Shown here piece by piece: positions 45,840 through 57,660 of a DNA stretch of 64,000 bases (its first letter is position 1; each line of letters begins with the position of its first letter). The notes below the pieces were generated by a model that was not told where the DNA came from, did no database searches, and saw only the letters and a list, made by a program, of their open reading frames with translations. The DNA is from Luzula sylvatica (Eukaryota > Streptophyta > Magnoliopsida > Poales > Juncaceae): the NCBI GenBank assembly GCA_946800325.1, contig OX326961.1, positions 46,587,415 through 46,651,414 on the forward strand. The letters run 5' to 3'. The position numbers were made by a program, and so were the translations under genes.

Positions 45840-46125
45840 TAGGTGACTAAAGATAAATTGGGGTTTGTTGGGTTCGTGGGATTTGGATGGTATTAATGGA
45901 GAGGGGGAAGGGTGATGAGAGAGGGAGAGGGAGGAGGGCAAAAGGCGGAGGAGGAGGAGGACGACGAGGAGGGCTGAGGGGAGAGCGTGGGGGGAGGAGG
46001 ATAAAAGATGGGAGGGAGAGTGATGGTTGGATAATTAGTTGGTGTTTTCTGTAATTAAAGCTGGACTGCCCTCTCTCCTAGTCTCCTGTCCGAACAATAT
46101 TACATACACACCCTCAAAAATGTTA
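45840..46125 (-). promoter_or_regulatory. Phytochrome B 5' UTR and proximal promoter
   Basis: The minus strand upstream of the ATG is very CT-rich (TCCTCCTCCTC tracts), typical of a long plant leader. No convincing TATA box was found in the first 280 bp. A family X element with a nested solo LTR begins at 46126, so the native proximal promoter is short or displaced. Confidence 0.5.
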
Positions 46126-46650
46126 GGGAAATTTAAAAAAAAAACCCTATATTTGAATATTATAAAAACACAACTATATTTTTGTAAACTCCAGAAAAAC
46201 ATTTCTACCAGATTTTTATTTTCATGATATTACTTATTTTTTTACCAAATTATCCTTTTATTTTCATGTGTAGTAATTAAAAAAATATATTATTTTTATT
46301 AATTTTAAGAAAATTCATAAATATTTTTTAACATGTTGTGATTTCAAAACAATAAAATTATTACATATTCTTTTTATTTAATTTTAACATTCTATTTTTT
46401 ATTAATGAAAAACTAACGTCAGATAATAATAAATTAAACAACAGTAAATACACACCTTGAAAATATATTCATAGAAAATTATCGATTTAAACATCTCATT
46501 TTTTATTTTCATTCTTTTTTTATGTATTTTTTTTAATAATTTCATGATATTTTATTTTTTAAATATTTGCAAAGTGTTCTTTTAATATGGTTATTCGTCT
46601 TATTATTATTTTATGATAGTTTTTCAGAAAAAATATATATATTTATGAAT

Positions 46651-48139
46651 TGTTGTTTAATTTAGATCTAGATGGAGGTGAATAGGAAGTCATAAGGTCC
46701 AATTTTCGCGGTAATGGAATACAATTACAATTTGGTGCGGAAACGTAAATAAATTAGAGGAAGAATACAATACCAAAACAAATAACACAAGATATTTGTT
46801 TACGGAGTTCGGTATGTGGTTGCTTTGTAGTTTGAACTCACCGGCTACTTGCTCAATCGACCGACTCGATTGATTGCAAGTACCTACGTCTCCGGGATTG
46901 CCTTGCGCATTTTCGGCTTTCGATTGAATACCCAAATCAAGCAATTACAAGATTTTCCTAGATCGATTTACACTCTTCTATCGATCTATGGCGGGCTTTA
47001 TAATCTTTGCACTAGCCTATTACAATTGTCTAATACGAACTAAACGTGATCGGTCACGCAAGTTGAGAATCGTATTTTTTGGAATGAAGAGGGATCTAAT
47101 AATCTCTAAAAATGTGTTTAGAAGATTAAGCTCAAGGTGTAAAGCTAGGATTCTCTCTTTTGATTGGGAAAATATAATTCTTGAAGAGGGAAGAGAGAAT
47201 GAGGGAATGGTTCTATTTATAGAACACATAGACCCTTTCCTTAACTTGTTTTTTCTGCATAGTCCGTTACAACGGACATGTGGTCCGTTACAACGGACCT
47301 TAAGTCAAACTAGCCGTTAAAACCAGTATATTCGAATTATTACAAAGTCTGTTATAACGGAAGTATGTCCGTTACAATGGACTATAGTATTAAGAAACTC
47401 TATATAACGAACTACCAGAGTCTGTTACAACGTACATCATCATGTGACTTCACTTCATATTGGTTTTAAATTCCGTTATAACAAAGAACACTCAGTTACA
47501 ACGATAAGAGCCTTTCCGTTGTGACGGATTGGTTAATCCGTTACAACGGACAGGGAGAGAAAACACAGTGTACTGAAGTGAGTTCAATGTCTGTTACAAC
47601 GGACATATATTTCCATTACAACGGACATAGTTCTGTGACTTTTCTTCAAGTTTGGCTTAATTAGCGTTGTAACGGAGAAACGTCTGTTACAACGCTTGGT
47701 GTGGGTCTGTTACAACGGACTGGTTAATCCGTTGTAACAGACTATACAGTTTTCTGCCATTCTTGAGAAGGACGAGGAGTTCCGTTACAACGGACACAGA
47801 TGTCTGTTATAACGGAAGTCTTATTTTTGTCAGCCTTATTTTTGATGAATTTCGAATATATTTTTTTGACTTATTTTGAGCTTAATATTTCATAAACAAG
47901 TTTAGGGATACCTATAAGTTTTTTGGTGATTTGTATGATATCCCAACTTGCGGAATCTTCAACTTGATCTTCGATGTCTTGATTCTTTATCGCCTTTGAT
48001 ATTCCTTGCGCGTCTTGCTTCATCATTTGATCCTTTTGCGGGCTATGTCTTTTATCTCTATAATTGTCACTTACACAAATTGATTAGTAGTATCGACATT
48101 ATTTTGAGATAATCAAATCCTAAAAAATTTGAACCAACA
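46651..48139 (-). mobile_element. Solo LTR, copy 3 of the palindrome-array family, upstream of PHYB
   Basis: TGTTG...CAACA ends, 1489 bp, closely similar to copy 1. The flanking 5-mers TGAAT (46646-46650) and TTAAT (48140-48144) differ by one base, consistent with a decayed TSD. The TATA box on the minus strand is at 47213-47221. Transcription from it would run towards phytochrome B, whose start codon is about 1.4 kb downstream. Several array units show CCG changed to CTG, the pattern expected from deamination of methylated CpG. Confidence 0.75.
47262..47818. repeat. Array of palindromic MYB-core sites, copy 3
   Basis: About 16-18 units corresponding one-to-one with copy 1, including GTCCGTTACAACGGAC (47262-47277) and several degenerate GTCTGTTACAACGGAC forms. 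The array lies immediately upstream of the LTR TATA box in minus-strand sense. Confidence 0.6.
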
Positions 48140-48435
48140 TTAATTATTAAAATTATATAAATATAACATATACTAATTTTTTTTTAAATAATTATATGCT
48201 AACAAAATTGAGGACTTTTTCAAAATTAATAAAAAATAACAATTTTTTAATTACTACGTATGTAAATAGAAGGGTATTTTGGTCAAGAAATTATTAACAT
48301 CATTTATGGTTAGTTTTAACTCCATATAGGGGATATTTGAAAATAAAAATTTGGTAGAGGAGATTATTTGGAGTTTCCAAAAATATAGGTTTTTTTATAA
48401 TATCCGAAAATTTTGGTTTTTTTATGAGAATTTCC

Positions 48436-50318
48436 ACACAAAAAAAAATGTTATAAAATATATATAGTGTGGTATTTTAAAATAGTGTAGTATTTTATTT
48501 AAAATAGTGTTAATAAATTAATAACTCAATTGGTTTTGAATGTTTGAAATAAAAAATATATATTGAGAAAGGTTGTGGGTTCAACTCCTACGAGTAATGA
48601 TATGTCACAAAAATTAAGCACAAATGTGACAGGAATGTATAAATTGGTGTTTGGTTTGTGGTCCATCATCCATGCATGATTAATTAATAATGTAAATGAA
48701 GACATTTGTGTTATATTTGTGGTTGATTTTTATAGTTATATCATTTCGAATCCCTACTCAATAGATAGATGACAAACGAGATTTCTTAATTTATTCGTTT
48801 TTTTTTAAGTATGTTCATATTTTTTATGAATTCTAAATAATAATGGTTAGAAATCAAATATATCAGAACTTAATATTTCCGTACTATAATTTTTTTTTGT
48901 GATTTTAATATATTATGATGTTATTTTTTTGACAATCGAGATTTCTTTATTTTTTTTTATGAAATGTGATATTTTTGTTTATATTAAAATTGTATACGAT
49001 AGTAAATAATCAGTGATTCAACATATTACGATTATAATAAAAATGTAAATTTATATATTTTGTCTTCTAGTTTATGGACATCTTGATAAATATATTCTTT
49101 GTCTTTTACAATAATTTTCTGTATTTTTGTTATTATCTTCAGACACGTGTCTCAGTATCTATTACTATTTACTACTCGTATAATGTTATTTTATAGTGTT
49201 ATTATTTTTTATCGTAAAATACAGATAATATATTAATCATTACCTAATAATTTTATTTAGTAATAAATAGTAATAATTATATTACTAAAATAATTAATAA
49301 TGTTACCTAATAAATAATTATATAATAATAAGACATTATAGAATTATGAAATAATTAGAAGTAGCAAGGGTATGTATGAAAAAATGGGCAGGCAGGGCCA
49401 CGTGAGGGGAGGCATCACAGGATGTAAACGGCTCACAAACGTGAAAAACCTTTCACTTCAAATAACAAATGAGTATGTGGCGTGCAGTGTGCGCGCATTG
49501 CATAAACAAAATAAATAGAGATATGCTTTCCATCTCCAAAGTTTTTTTTAAGGTGAATTTTATTTAAAGCTTTCATTATTTGAGTTAATTTTGTTTATAT
49601 TATTAGATTAGATTACTCAGTAAAGATTTAAATTTAAATTTGAAATTTATCAAGATTTTTTGTGTGATATATAATTTTTGTTTTAATTATAATTCATTAT
49701 TTTTGTTTTAAGGTTTAAAATATTAAACTTACGAGCATACTAGACATCAATATATTTATTTAGTAATTTAAGATTAAATAAATATATTTGTGTATGAATT
49801 ATATTTTTATAGTTATATTTGGGTTTTAACAATAGTTTATTTTTAATTTATGATTTTATATTCCATGGTACTCTTTTGTATGTTTGGCATTTTGAATTTA
49901 TTTTTGGTTTAAAATTTGATCGGATTTATAGAGAAATGATACTATCTTTATTTTTTGTTTCTGGATGAATTTTTTCCTTCATATTTTACTGCATTCAATC
50001 CTTGTCTGTCACGTGATATGTGAGTAAAATCCGAGGAATAAAATATGGAGTTCCTATCACTATTCAGATTTTATATCGGAGTGAAATTAATCGTTCTCGA
50101 TAAAAGATTATTTGTGTCAATTCGTAATAGTATTTTTATTTGTTATTACGCGCTACGGTTTGTTTTGGGGACATATATTTAAGCCAACTCATAATGCATA
50201 AATAATATATAAATATAATTGTGACACGAGGTTTTTTATTTATCGACTTCACTAAAAACAAATTTCAATAATTTAACAAGTTAAATACAAAAAAAATATT
50301 GGAAAAAACAAAGCAAAT
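48436..50318. other. AT-rich intergenic DNA with a possible SINE head
   Basis: At about 48525-48600, AACTCAATTGGTTTTGAA followed by TTGTGGGTTCAACTCCTACG resembles the A and B boxes of a tRNA-derived SINE. The body is not recognisable. The rest is AT-rich with no gene. About 49370-49520 is slightly more GC-rich (GGGCCACGTGAGGGG) but shows no frame. Confidence 0.4.
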
Positions 50319-50588
50319 TTATTTGATTGGGTTATCATGATAGAACAAACTGATTGCCTCGTTGGTGGGTAATCTGGGCACTAAAACTGAGAAAAATATA
50401 AAGCAACTAAATAAAAGGTATATTGTAAGAAATAATGAAATATAAAATTGAAGTAATTGGATTGGAGTTACCCCGGAAGTTGATTTGGCGGAATGACTTG
50501 GCGGCGAGATTAACTTAAAAAAATATCTCGTTTTTTTCGGTTCATGCATCGACGGATCGACAGAGACAGAGAGAGACCAAACCAGAAA

Positions 50589-50631
<43 letters not shown>

Positions 50632-50778
50632 CTGAATAAATGCAAAGAGGAGACTGTAGAGTGGTGACAAACGAAGTGTGCTGCACTGCACTCATCTTTC
50701 CTCTGGCGATCCGAGGGGACGACCCTCGTCGCCTACAAACAGGGAGAGCTCTCTATCCTAGAAAATAAGCGCAATGCT

Positions 50779-50816
<38 letters not shown>

Positions 50817-50961
50817 TGCAGCCCTGTTGTCCTGTTTGCACCGAACTGTGGTGAGTAAACTGTGCACTAGGTTACACGCTAAATTTGTCCAAATTTCGCC
50901 GTCATTTTAGTGAAGTTATCCTATTTTCCAGGATTCTATATTTGAACTTGTGAGTATTATT
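50319..50961. other. GC-richer island with (GA)n and (CT)n tracts
   Basis: A (GA)n run at about 50588-50627 and a (CT)n run at about 50785-50814 flank mixed-composition DNA. It could be a promoter or leader exon of an unrecognised transcript: the minus strand has a frame through the GA run ending at a possible donor. I cannot name a product. The downstream side is occupied by the LINE remnant. Confidence 0.3.
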
Positions 50962-52850
50962 TTATTTTTTTGCACAAAGGTCCTTCGGCTATATTAAAAC
51001 AAACAATGTCATGCTACATAAAGTTGAATTATGCATAAATACATGACTATAAAAATCGGCCCCTAAACTAGCGTCAAGCCTTTACGAAGAAAAATCACAG
51101 CCGTGAAAGAAAAAAAATTCAATTCTTGCTTTGCGAGCTAGTGCATATGTCTTCATGTTGTCCATTTTCGATATATGATAGAAGTGCCAACCATCTTTAT
51201 CCTTAATCATAGCTCGGTCATCTTGAAGTTCAAAATATAATCTCCAATCCAAGTCATGAGTGATCTTTTCATTGCTTGAATGATTGAGACATTATCACAC
51301 AAAATCGCACAAGATCTAATTTTTGACAATTTAAGATGATGGAGCGCCGCTATACAAGCCTTTAATTCCTAATGAAGAAGAGAAATAACTTGAGTATATA
51401 TACTCGCACAAAACGTGACCTCCGTGCCTCTTGTAACTACAACTCCCATACCCGTGCCATCTTCGGTCCATGAACCATCGACATGGCATGTAAATTCCTC
51501 ATCTCCAATGAAATCACTCGTGGGAGCGATGATCAGGGGCGGCTCAAATACCTAGGCCATCTAGGCGTAGGTCGAGAGCCCGGAAAAAACGGAAGGCCCA
51601 TATATAATACACAATTATTACTTTGCCCTCATATATACCTTTGTTGAAAATATTTACGGTAGTTGCCTTGATTGTTTTTTCCTCTAATTGTGCAAGTTTC
51701 TCATTAAATTGTCAATCTTTTCTAAATCTATGAAATTTGAAAATTATTCTACTTCCCAAATTTGCTGCTCGTTTCAGTATTTGAATTTTAACATCTCTAT
51801 TAAGCAAGTTTCCCCTTAATATCACTCCTCATTTTTGCCACTGATTAATCTAATATCTTTGATTTATTTAATATTTTCTTTCTTCTTTCATAGAGATCAA
51901 TATTCCTTTTAAATTGAGATTATTATCTTCTTTGTTTTTCAAATACACATTGCATCTGTGATGTAATTTCTTTTGTTGAATCCAATTGCTCGTTTTTCTT
52001 GCTTCTTCTCATGTTTTATTCTTAAGAAAATGCGAAATTTTAATGATATAACAATAATCATAGATCTTCTTTTGATTTGTTAAACCTTGATTACTTATTA
52101 ATTTTTGGAAAAAGTCGGTTCTTTTTTTCAATAGATACTCAATCATAATTGCTCTGGTACTCTCAGTTTACTGATTGGCCTTTTTCATTTCTATGTTCTT
52201 TTACTTCAACATTTTATATGTTTACTTTGATCTGATGTCAAATATCTAATTTGTTGGTTGATTTTTTTTAATTTGATATTTGGAAAACAATCTATTTTGT
52301 TTGAAATTTGATTGTCTATGAATTGAAGGATGATGCATATCTGAATCATCATACAGGGATGTTTTTCGTGATATGTAGGTACAATGTACTGTGCTATTAT
52401 TTTTTGTTTTTTACAAGTTTTAGTTTAATTTAATTAATAAAATTTTAATTTTGATTCATTAAAAGAAATAATAAAATAGTATCGTTTCTAATATTTGCCG
52501 AGAGCCTCCGTAAAATTTGAGCCGCCCCTGGCGATGATGCTTATATCTTGAAATGAGTTATTTGCTTTGGTGATCCCAAGGGTTATGCGAGTTATTGTCG
52601 AAGGGGTGTGTCGAATATTTTGAAAAATAAATTCACATCAACATTTTCAAATGGCCCATAAGGTATTGGCAAAAATGTCAAATTGTGTTTCATTGAGGTG
52701 TTTGCTTAGATGGAAGATGACCTCTTTGGGCTCACCACTCATATTGTCGACTCGCAAGCTAAGGGGAGATATGAACCAAACTAACTTCGATTGTGGACAT
52801 AAGAAAGACATACGTAAGGTATATTCATCTTCATTGAATTAAAGACTAAC
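50962..52850 (-). mobile_element. Decayed LINE (L1-type) 3' part, split by a hAT element
   Basis: The minus strand encodes, with stops, the end of a plant LINE. A segment resembling ANTLWAIWK upstream of the insertion is followed by a reverse-transcriptase-associated RNase H domain starting CHVDGSWTEDG (near 51490), then the later motifs ACIAALHHL and DNVSIIQAMK. An A-rich 3' tail corresponds to the T-rich stretch at about 50948-50963. The hAT insertion at 51534-52530 separates the halves. Confidence 0.65.
51534..52530. mobile_element. hAT-type non-autonomous element, 997 bp
   Basis: A perfect 15-bp terminal inverted repeat CAGGGGCGGCTCAAA is flanked by a perfect 8-bp TSD, GCGATGAT (51526-51533 and 52531-52538). 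The interior is AT-rich and lacks a transposase frame. The perfect ends suggest a fairly recent insertion. Confidence 0.9.
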
Positions 52851-54414
52851 ACCTAATAAATATCCTTCTTAATAATGAGCGTGTCTAGTTTGTTCAAGAT
52901 CTTATCTCACTCAATTTCGTTTATTTGTCTGTCTATTATGATTTTTAGAAGTTCATCTATCAAAAATTCACTTAATTGATAGATGTAATTGTACTAGAGA
53001 CAAATATTTAGTTTTCATGTTTTCTAAAAAAAAAACTATGTAATTGAACTAAAGACTAACACCTAATTTCTCTTTTTTCACAAAAATCGCAGAACTGCAA
53101 ACAAGTGAAGTCTAAAATCCGCAAAACAAATCAATTATCATATTTTTCTAAAAAATAAAAAATTGATGTCTAAATCGAGCAAAATACTCATATTTTAGGT
53201 TTTTATCGAAAACTCTGTAACTAAAGACAAACAAATATTTTTTTTTTTCAAAAAAATCGGAAAAATGTAAAAAATGAAGTTTAACACGTGTAAAAAATAT
53301 ATATACTAACAAGTACCAAAATTGATATCCCAAAACGAACAAAATATTCAGTTTTCATGATTTAAAAAAAAAAATCCCATAATTAAAGACTGACACAATT
53401 AAATTACAATTTTTTCAAAAGCAATTCGAAATATGTATACTAACTTTTCATGATTGTAAAAAATATACAGTCTGCATGTAGAAAACTATAATAACACATT
53501 ATTAATAGATAAAACAAATGTATAAACATATATAAAAGGATAATAAAAAGCATTTCTCATAATATAATTTTATGTCACTCGTACTATGTTGATTTTGAAA
53601 GCACAAGACATATTTATGCTTTTAATTTTTTCTGTCTGTTAGAATTGTGTATGTAACAAATTAATTGACTTTGTATATTTGAAAATGAAAAATGTTGGAT
53701 ATACCTCCCTTTCTCATCCAATAATTTTGATGACGTGAATATGACTTATTGTCTTAATAATTAACATTTAAATTAATAGTTTGAAATTTTAATTGGATGT
53801 CCAATCATAAATAAAAATAATCAAATCATAAATTAAGATGTTATTATATATTTATTTGTTAATTTTTAATGTGTCAAATCATATCTACGTCATCAAACTT
53901 CTCAAGAAAAGTTCGAGAGAGTGTATATCGGTATTCTTTGGAAATCATATCAAATTTTAAATATCATAATAAGTACCACAGTTTAGACTTTAGAGGACGA
54001 ATTAGTTTCGAACTGGGGCGTTTTTCTTGTCTTTCGCTGATAGATTAATGAGAAGAAAAAAACACAAATAATTTCTCCACAAAATTTCCTAACAATTGCA
54101 ACATTGCAATTCTCTCTCTCTCTCTCTCTCAGAGAGAGGGATCAAAATCAACGAAGAGAAGAAGTCATATACGAATACAATAATACAAATTCAATAGAGG
54201 GCAAAATACCAATCAAATGTTTACATTCCATGCATGCCCTTGAATTTAATCCAACAACCATGACTCCAACATTATTAGCTTCTTCATACGGATGAAATCT
54301 TCTTAGGCCTTACAAACTTAATAATAAAATCATTTGACGCTTTATACATCCATTAAAACCCACAAACCACAAATGCAAAAAAATTCATCATATTCAATGA
54401 ATTTATAGCGAAAA
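52851..54414. other. AT-rich spacer downstream of the receptor kinase
   Basis: About 53000-53400 contains loosely repeated blocks (AAAGACTAACACCTAAT, TTTTCATGATT and TTTTTCAAAAAAATCG variants). About 53690-53950 is a MITE-like unit with inverted ends TTGATGACGTGAATATGA against TTGATGACGTAGATATGA, related to segments near 18340-18830. A (CT)n tract lies at about 54112-54131. No gene is seen. Confidence 0.45.
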
Positions 54415-57004
54415 TCAATCGGCAGTACTGCCATTTTCATGATTCTTTTGCAATTGTAGAGCGAACTCCAGATTCCACAATACATCTCCCATGGAGGGAC
54501 GGTCGACTCCGTCTCGGAGCAAACATTTCTTGGCCGTCTCCGCGAATTTCTTCAAGCACTCAGGGGCAATCTGGTCTTTTATCACGGGGTCAACGATGTT
54601 ATCTAGTGTTCCGGCATTTTGGCAACGTACTGCCCATTCTCCGAGACTCCTTTGCTCCTCCGGGAGGCTTGCATTGAGAACCGGCCTTGCGCAAAGGATT
54701 TCAAAGAGGACGACCCCGAAAGAGTACACGTCCGATTTCTCGGTGAGTTGGTGCCTCATGTAGTACTCGGGATCGAGATAGCCGAAACTTCCCTTGACCA
54801 CGGTACTGAAGTGGTTCTGGTTGTTCACCATCGGACCGGTTTTGGACAGGCCGAAATCAGACACCTTGGCGATCAAGTTCTCGTCTAAGAGAATGTTGGT
54901 TGTTTTCACGTCGCGATGAATTATAGTGTATGTGGCACCGGTGTGAAGATAGTGAAGACCCATTGCAGAACCAATGGAGATCTCCAAACGTTGTTTCCAC
55001 TCAAGAGGAGGATTGTTGCTGTTGTAGAGGTGTTCCCTTAGAGTGCCAAGTGCCATGTGGTCGTACACGAGGCACATTTCACCGTCTTCTTCGCAGAAAC
55101 CGATCAAGGAGACCAAGTGCCTGTGACGGAGCTTCGAGAGCATCTCAATCTCGGTTCGGAACTCGTGCACTCCTTGCTCCGATTGAGGGTTCGATCGCTT
55201 GATTGCAACTTTGATGGATCCGTCAAGGACTCCCCTGTATCATGTAAAATATTTATTGATTCTTTTATTATATTAAGACGCTATTTGCTATCTTACGAGC
55301 AATAGAAATGGAGATAGATAAAGTATCATGACAGTAATGATACTTTTTTGGGTCTTACTTGTAAACTTTACCGAAGCCTCCAACTCCAATAACGAAAGAC
55401 TCGTCAAAATTCTCCGTTGCGTGCTTCATCTCCGAGACTGAGAAGTGACGGCAAAGTGTCGAAACGTTCACGAGGTTATTTCCAGCAGAGCTCTTACCCG
55501 AAATGGTAGACTTGGTACCAGAGATAGTAGAGGCTCCGTACATAGGCAACCATCCTGACGTACTCTTCGATTCGTTTCGTAGCCTCTTATTCTGCTTCTT
55601 GATCACGAGTGCCACGGCACAAACCAAAAGCACCGCAGCCACAGCATATCCTCCGGCTTTAATAACCACCTTCTTGGTGCTATCCGTCGTTTCAGACTCA
55701 AATTGACCATTTATCAAACTCGCCTCGGCGCTTAACATCATTTGAGACGGTTGAGGGTTGGGTCCAGCCATGTTGCCAGCCGAATCACTGAGTTTAAATA
55801 TCTCGAGTCCGTTCAAGAGAGCGTCCATGAACTCAGGTTGCATTGCAACGTCAGGTTTCATGGCAAGCCACAACTCGTCATCTCCAGGCCCATCGACCAC
55901 GGGAACGACAAAGTCTCTGTACACTGGTATACCTTTTCCAGAACTCCATGCGATGACATCAGCGCCCCGATACGCAGTCTTGTTGTTGATAAAGATATCA
56001 AACACCCTTTGGTTGACTTTCGTATGTATGAATTCGCAAAAGTGGAGACGAAGGACATACGTGAAATTACCGTCCACTTGAAACAACCATGTCAGGTTAC
56101 TGACTTTGTTAACATCCGTCACGGGTCCCATGGTTCTCGTGGTCTCGTACACGCCTAAGGGAGCAGCATACTCGGTCTCTTTGTCTGCATATCGCACCTT
56201 TACTTTCTCCGCATCTTGATTTGTGACCCCAACGTTGGCTCCGTACAAATAGATCGAGTCGTCGTACCATGTTCGAGCCATGCCCGAGTCGTTTGTCGGC
56301 GAAACGTATTGACCACCAACATTCACTCTGTACATAGTCTGAAATGCGGACCCGCTCACGTCCATTGTTTGATCGTCAAACCCAACTAATGCCGCTGGAT
56401 CAGTCAGAATTTCTGGCATCGAGATAACCTCAATGCCGTTAATAAAAGCGCATGACCCGTTGTGCTTATCCGAGGGGGTGAAAGTGAGAGAAATCACTCC
56501 ATCGTCGGAGCGAGGTAGCGAGTACTCTTTTATGATGTATGCTTGGCTCAACGCCTTAGAGGTCACGTAGGCGCTGAAGTTACTCAGAAGAGTAATACCA
56601 CCAGAAGCCGAAACCGAGAAGTACGCAGAATCGGGCAAAATTCCATTATAAGTTGACGGATAAAAATAAAGACGTACCCAATGTCGGTTCTTTTTGTTGA
56701 CGGAAATATTGTACGAGGCTGGAGCTGTGAAAACCCTAGCGGTCATGAATGGAACTGGCGAAGGAATCGATGCATCCTGAAACTCGGCATTTACTATTGT
56801 CGATTTTACAGAGGGCGAAAGAAATTTTGAGTTCGAATCGGAGACCCATTTTCGATTGTCTCCATCGACACCGTCGGATTCGCCCCCGCAATTCAACAAG
56901 ATCGAATCCCACGGCTTGTATCCGCCACCATTGACAATGGTGATGAAAGATAAGATGAGAGAAATGGAGATAATGAGAGATATTAAACGAGTCCCCGAAT
57001 TCAT
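54415..57004 (-). CDS. FERONIA-like CrRLK1L receptor kinase
   Basis: Two exons (57004-55359 and 55234-54415; 124-bp GT-AG intron) give 821 aa. This plasma-membrane receptor family binds wall pectin and RALF peptides and signals in growth and wall integrity. Order: signal peptide (1 to about 26), malectin-like ectodomain (to about 430) with many NxS/T sites and the ILLNCGG and NGIEV motifs, a transmembrane helix (about 447-468), and an active-looking kinase: GVGGFG (540-545), Lys561, HRD (655-657), DFG (675-677). STLCRHFS and WKQRLEI are characteristic of the family. The C-terminus stops about 15 residues after [11 protein letters not shown], shorter than Arabidopsis FERONIA (895 aa). The intron interrupts the kinase just after the glycine loop, whereas many family members are intronless. 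Orthology to FERONIA itself is not proven. Confidence 0.9.
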
Positions 57005-57384
57005 TGCTTTGCTTCTTCCCTTGAAAAATATTGGATAGAGTGAATGAATGTTTACGATTAGAGGGAGAGAAGAAGAATGATAATAGGGATTTGTTAAAAC
57101 TCCATGGCCCGAATTAACAAGTTTGTCACAAAACCAATCTATTATTAGTAAACATGAGAAGCATAAAAACTTTTTTTCTCTCTTTACTAATGACAGTCCT
57201 CAATTTTGCAGCAACCAAATTAAATTTGCATCGTGTAAAAGAGAGAAAATCTCACATTTTTTAAGCAAGCAAAAGCATAATGAATACGTAAGTATAACTA
57301 ACATGTTTAGTTTTAGATTTTTGTATGCAAACAAAAAAACATAACGAATAAATAACTAACATGTTCATTTTTAGATTTTTTTTA
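57005..57384. other. Upstream region of the receptor kinase
   Basis: Presumed 5' UTR and promoter on the minus strand. It includes a CT-rich leader near 57060-57080. No clear TATA box was identified. Not coding. Confidence 0.4.
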
Positions 57385-57660
57385 TGGATAATTATACCAT
57401 ACCCCCTCATTCCCTCCCTCCCCACATCCTCTATATCAACAATTAACCATTAATTTATGATTAATTAGTATGATCATTAACAAAAATATATCCGATTAAC
57501 AGTTAATTAATATTAATTAAGAATTGTTAATGTATATGTATTTTAATTATATGTTAATTAACTGTTAATAGAGTGTACTTTTGTTAATGATCATATTAAT
57601 TAATCATTAATTAGGATATAGAGGATGTTGTGGGAAAATAGAGGAGTAGAGTATATGGAC
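57385..57660. mobile_element. Foldback MITE, about 275 bp
   Basis: The two halves are imperfect inverted repeats. The left contains CCCCACATCCTCTATATC, TGATTAATTAGTATGATC and CGATTAACAGTTAATTAA. The right contains their reverse complements in reverse order. The outer edges, ATACCATACCCCCTC against ATACTCTACTCCTC, extend the pairing. The TSD was not resolved. Confidence 0.65.

Larger units (their letters stand above)
46126..48435. mobile_element. Family X long-TIR element, copy 5, split by a solo LTR
   Basis: The left arm (46126-46260: GGGAAATTT, GTAAACTCCAGAAAAAC) and right arm (48300-48435: TTTGAAAATAAAAATTTGG, TTTGGAGTTTCC) are inverted family X ends. The interior is interrupted at 46651-48139. 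Flanks CAAAAATGTTA on the left and AAAAATGTTAT on the right may be remnants of a TSD, but the right boundary is not exact. Confidence 0.65.

Noticed and set aside
45839..45941. Upstream in-frame ATG for phytochrome B (34 extra residues)
   Set aside because: The extension is Ser/Pro/His-rich leader-like sequence without homology, while MASGSR matches the N-terminus of other PHYB proteins as I recall them.
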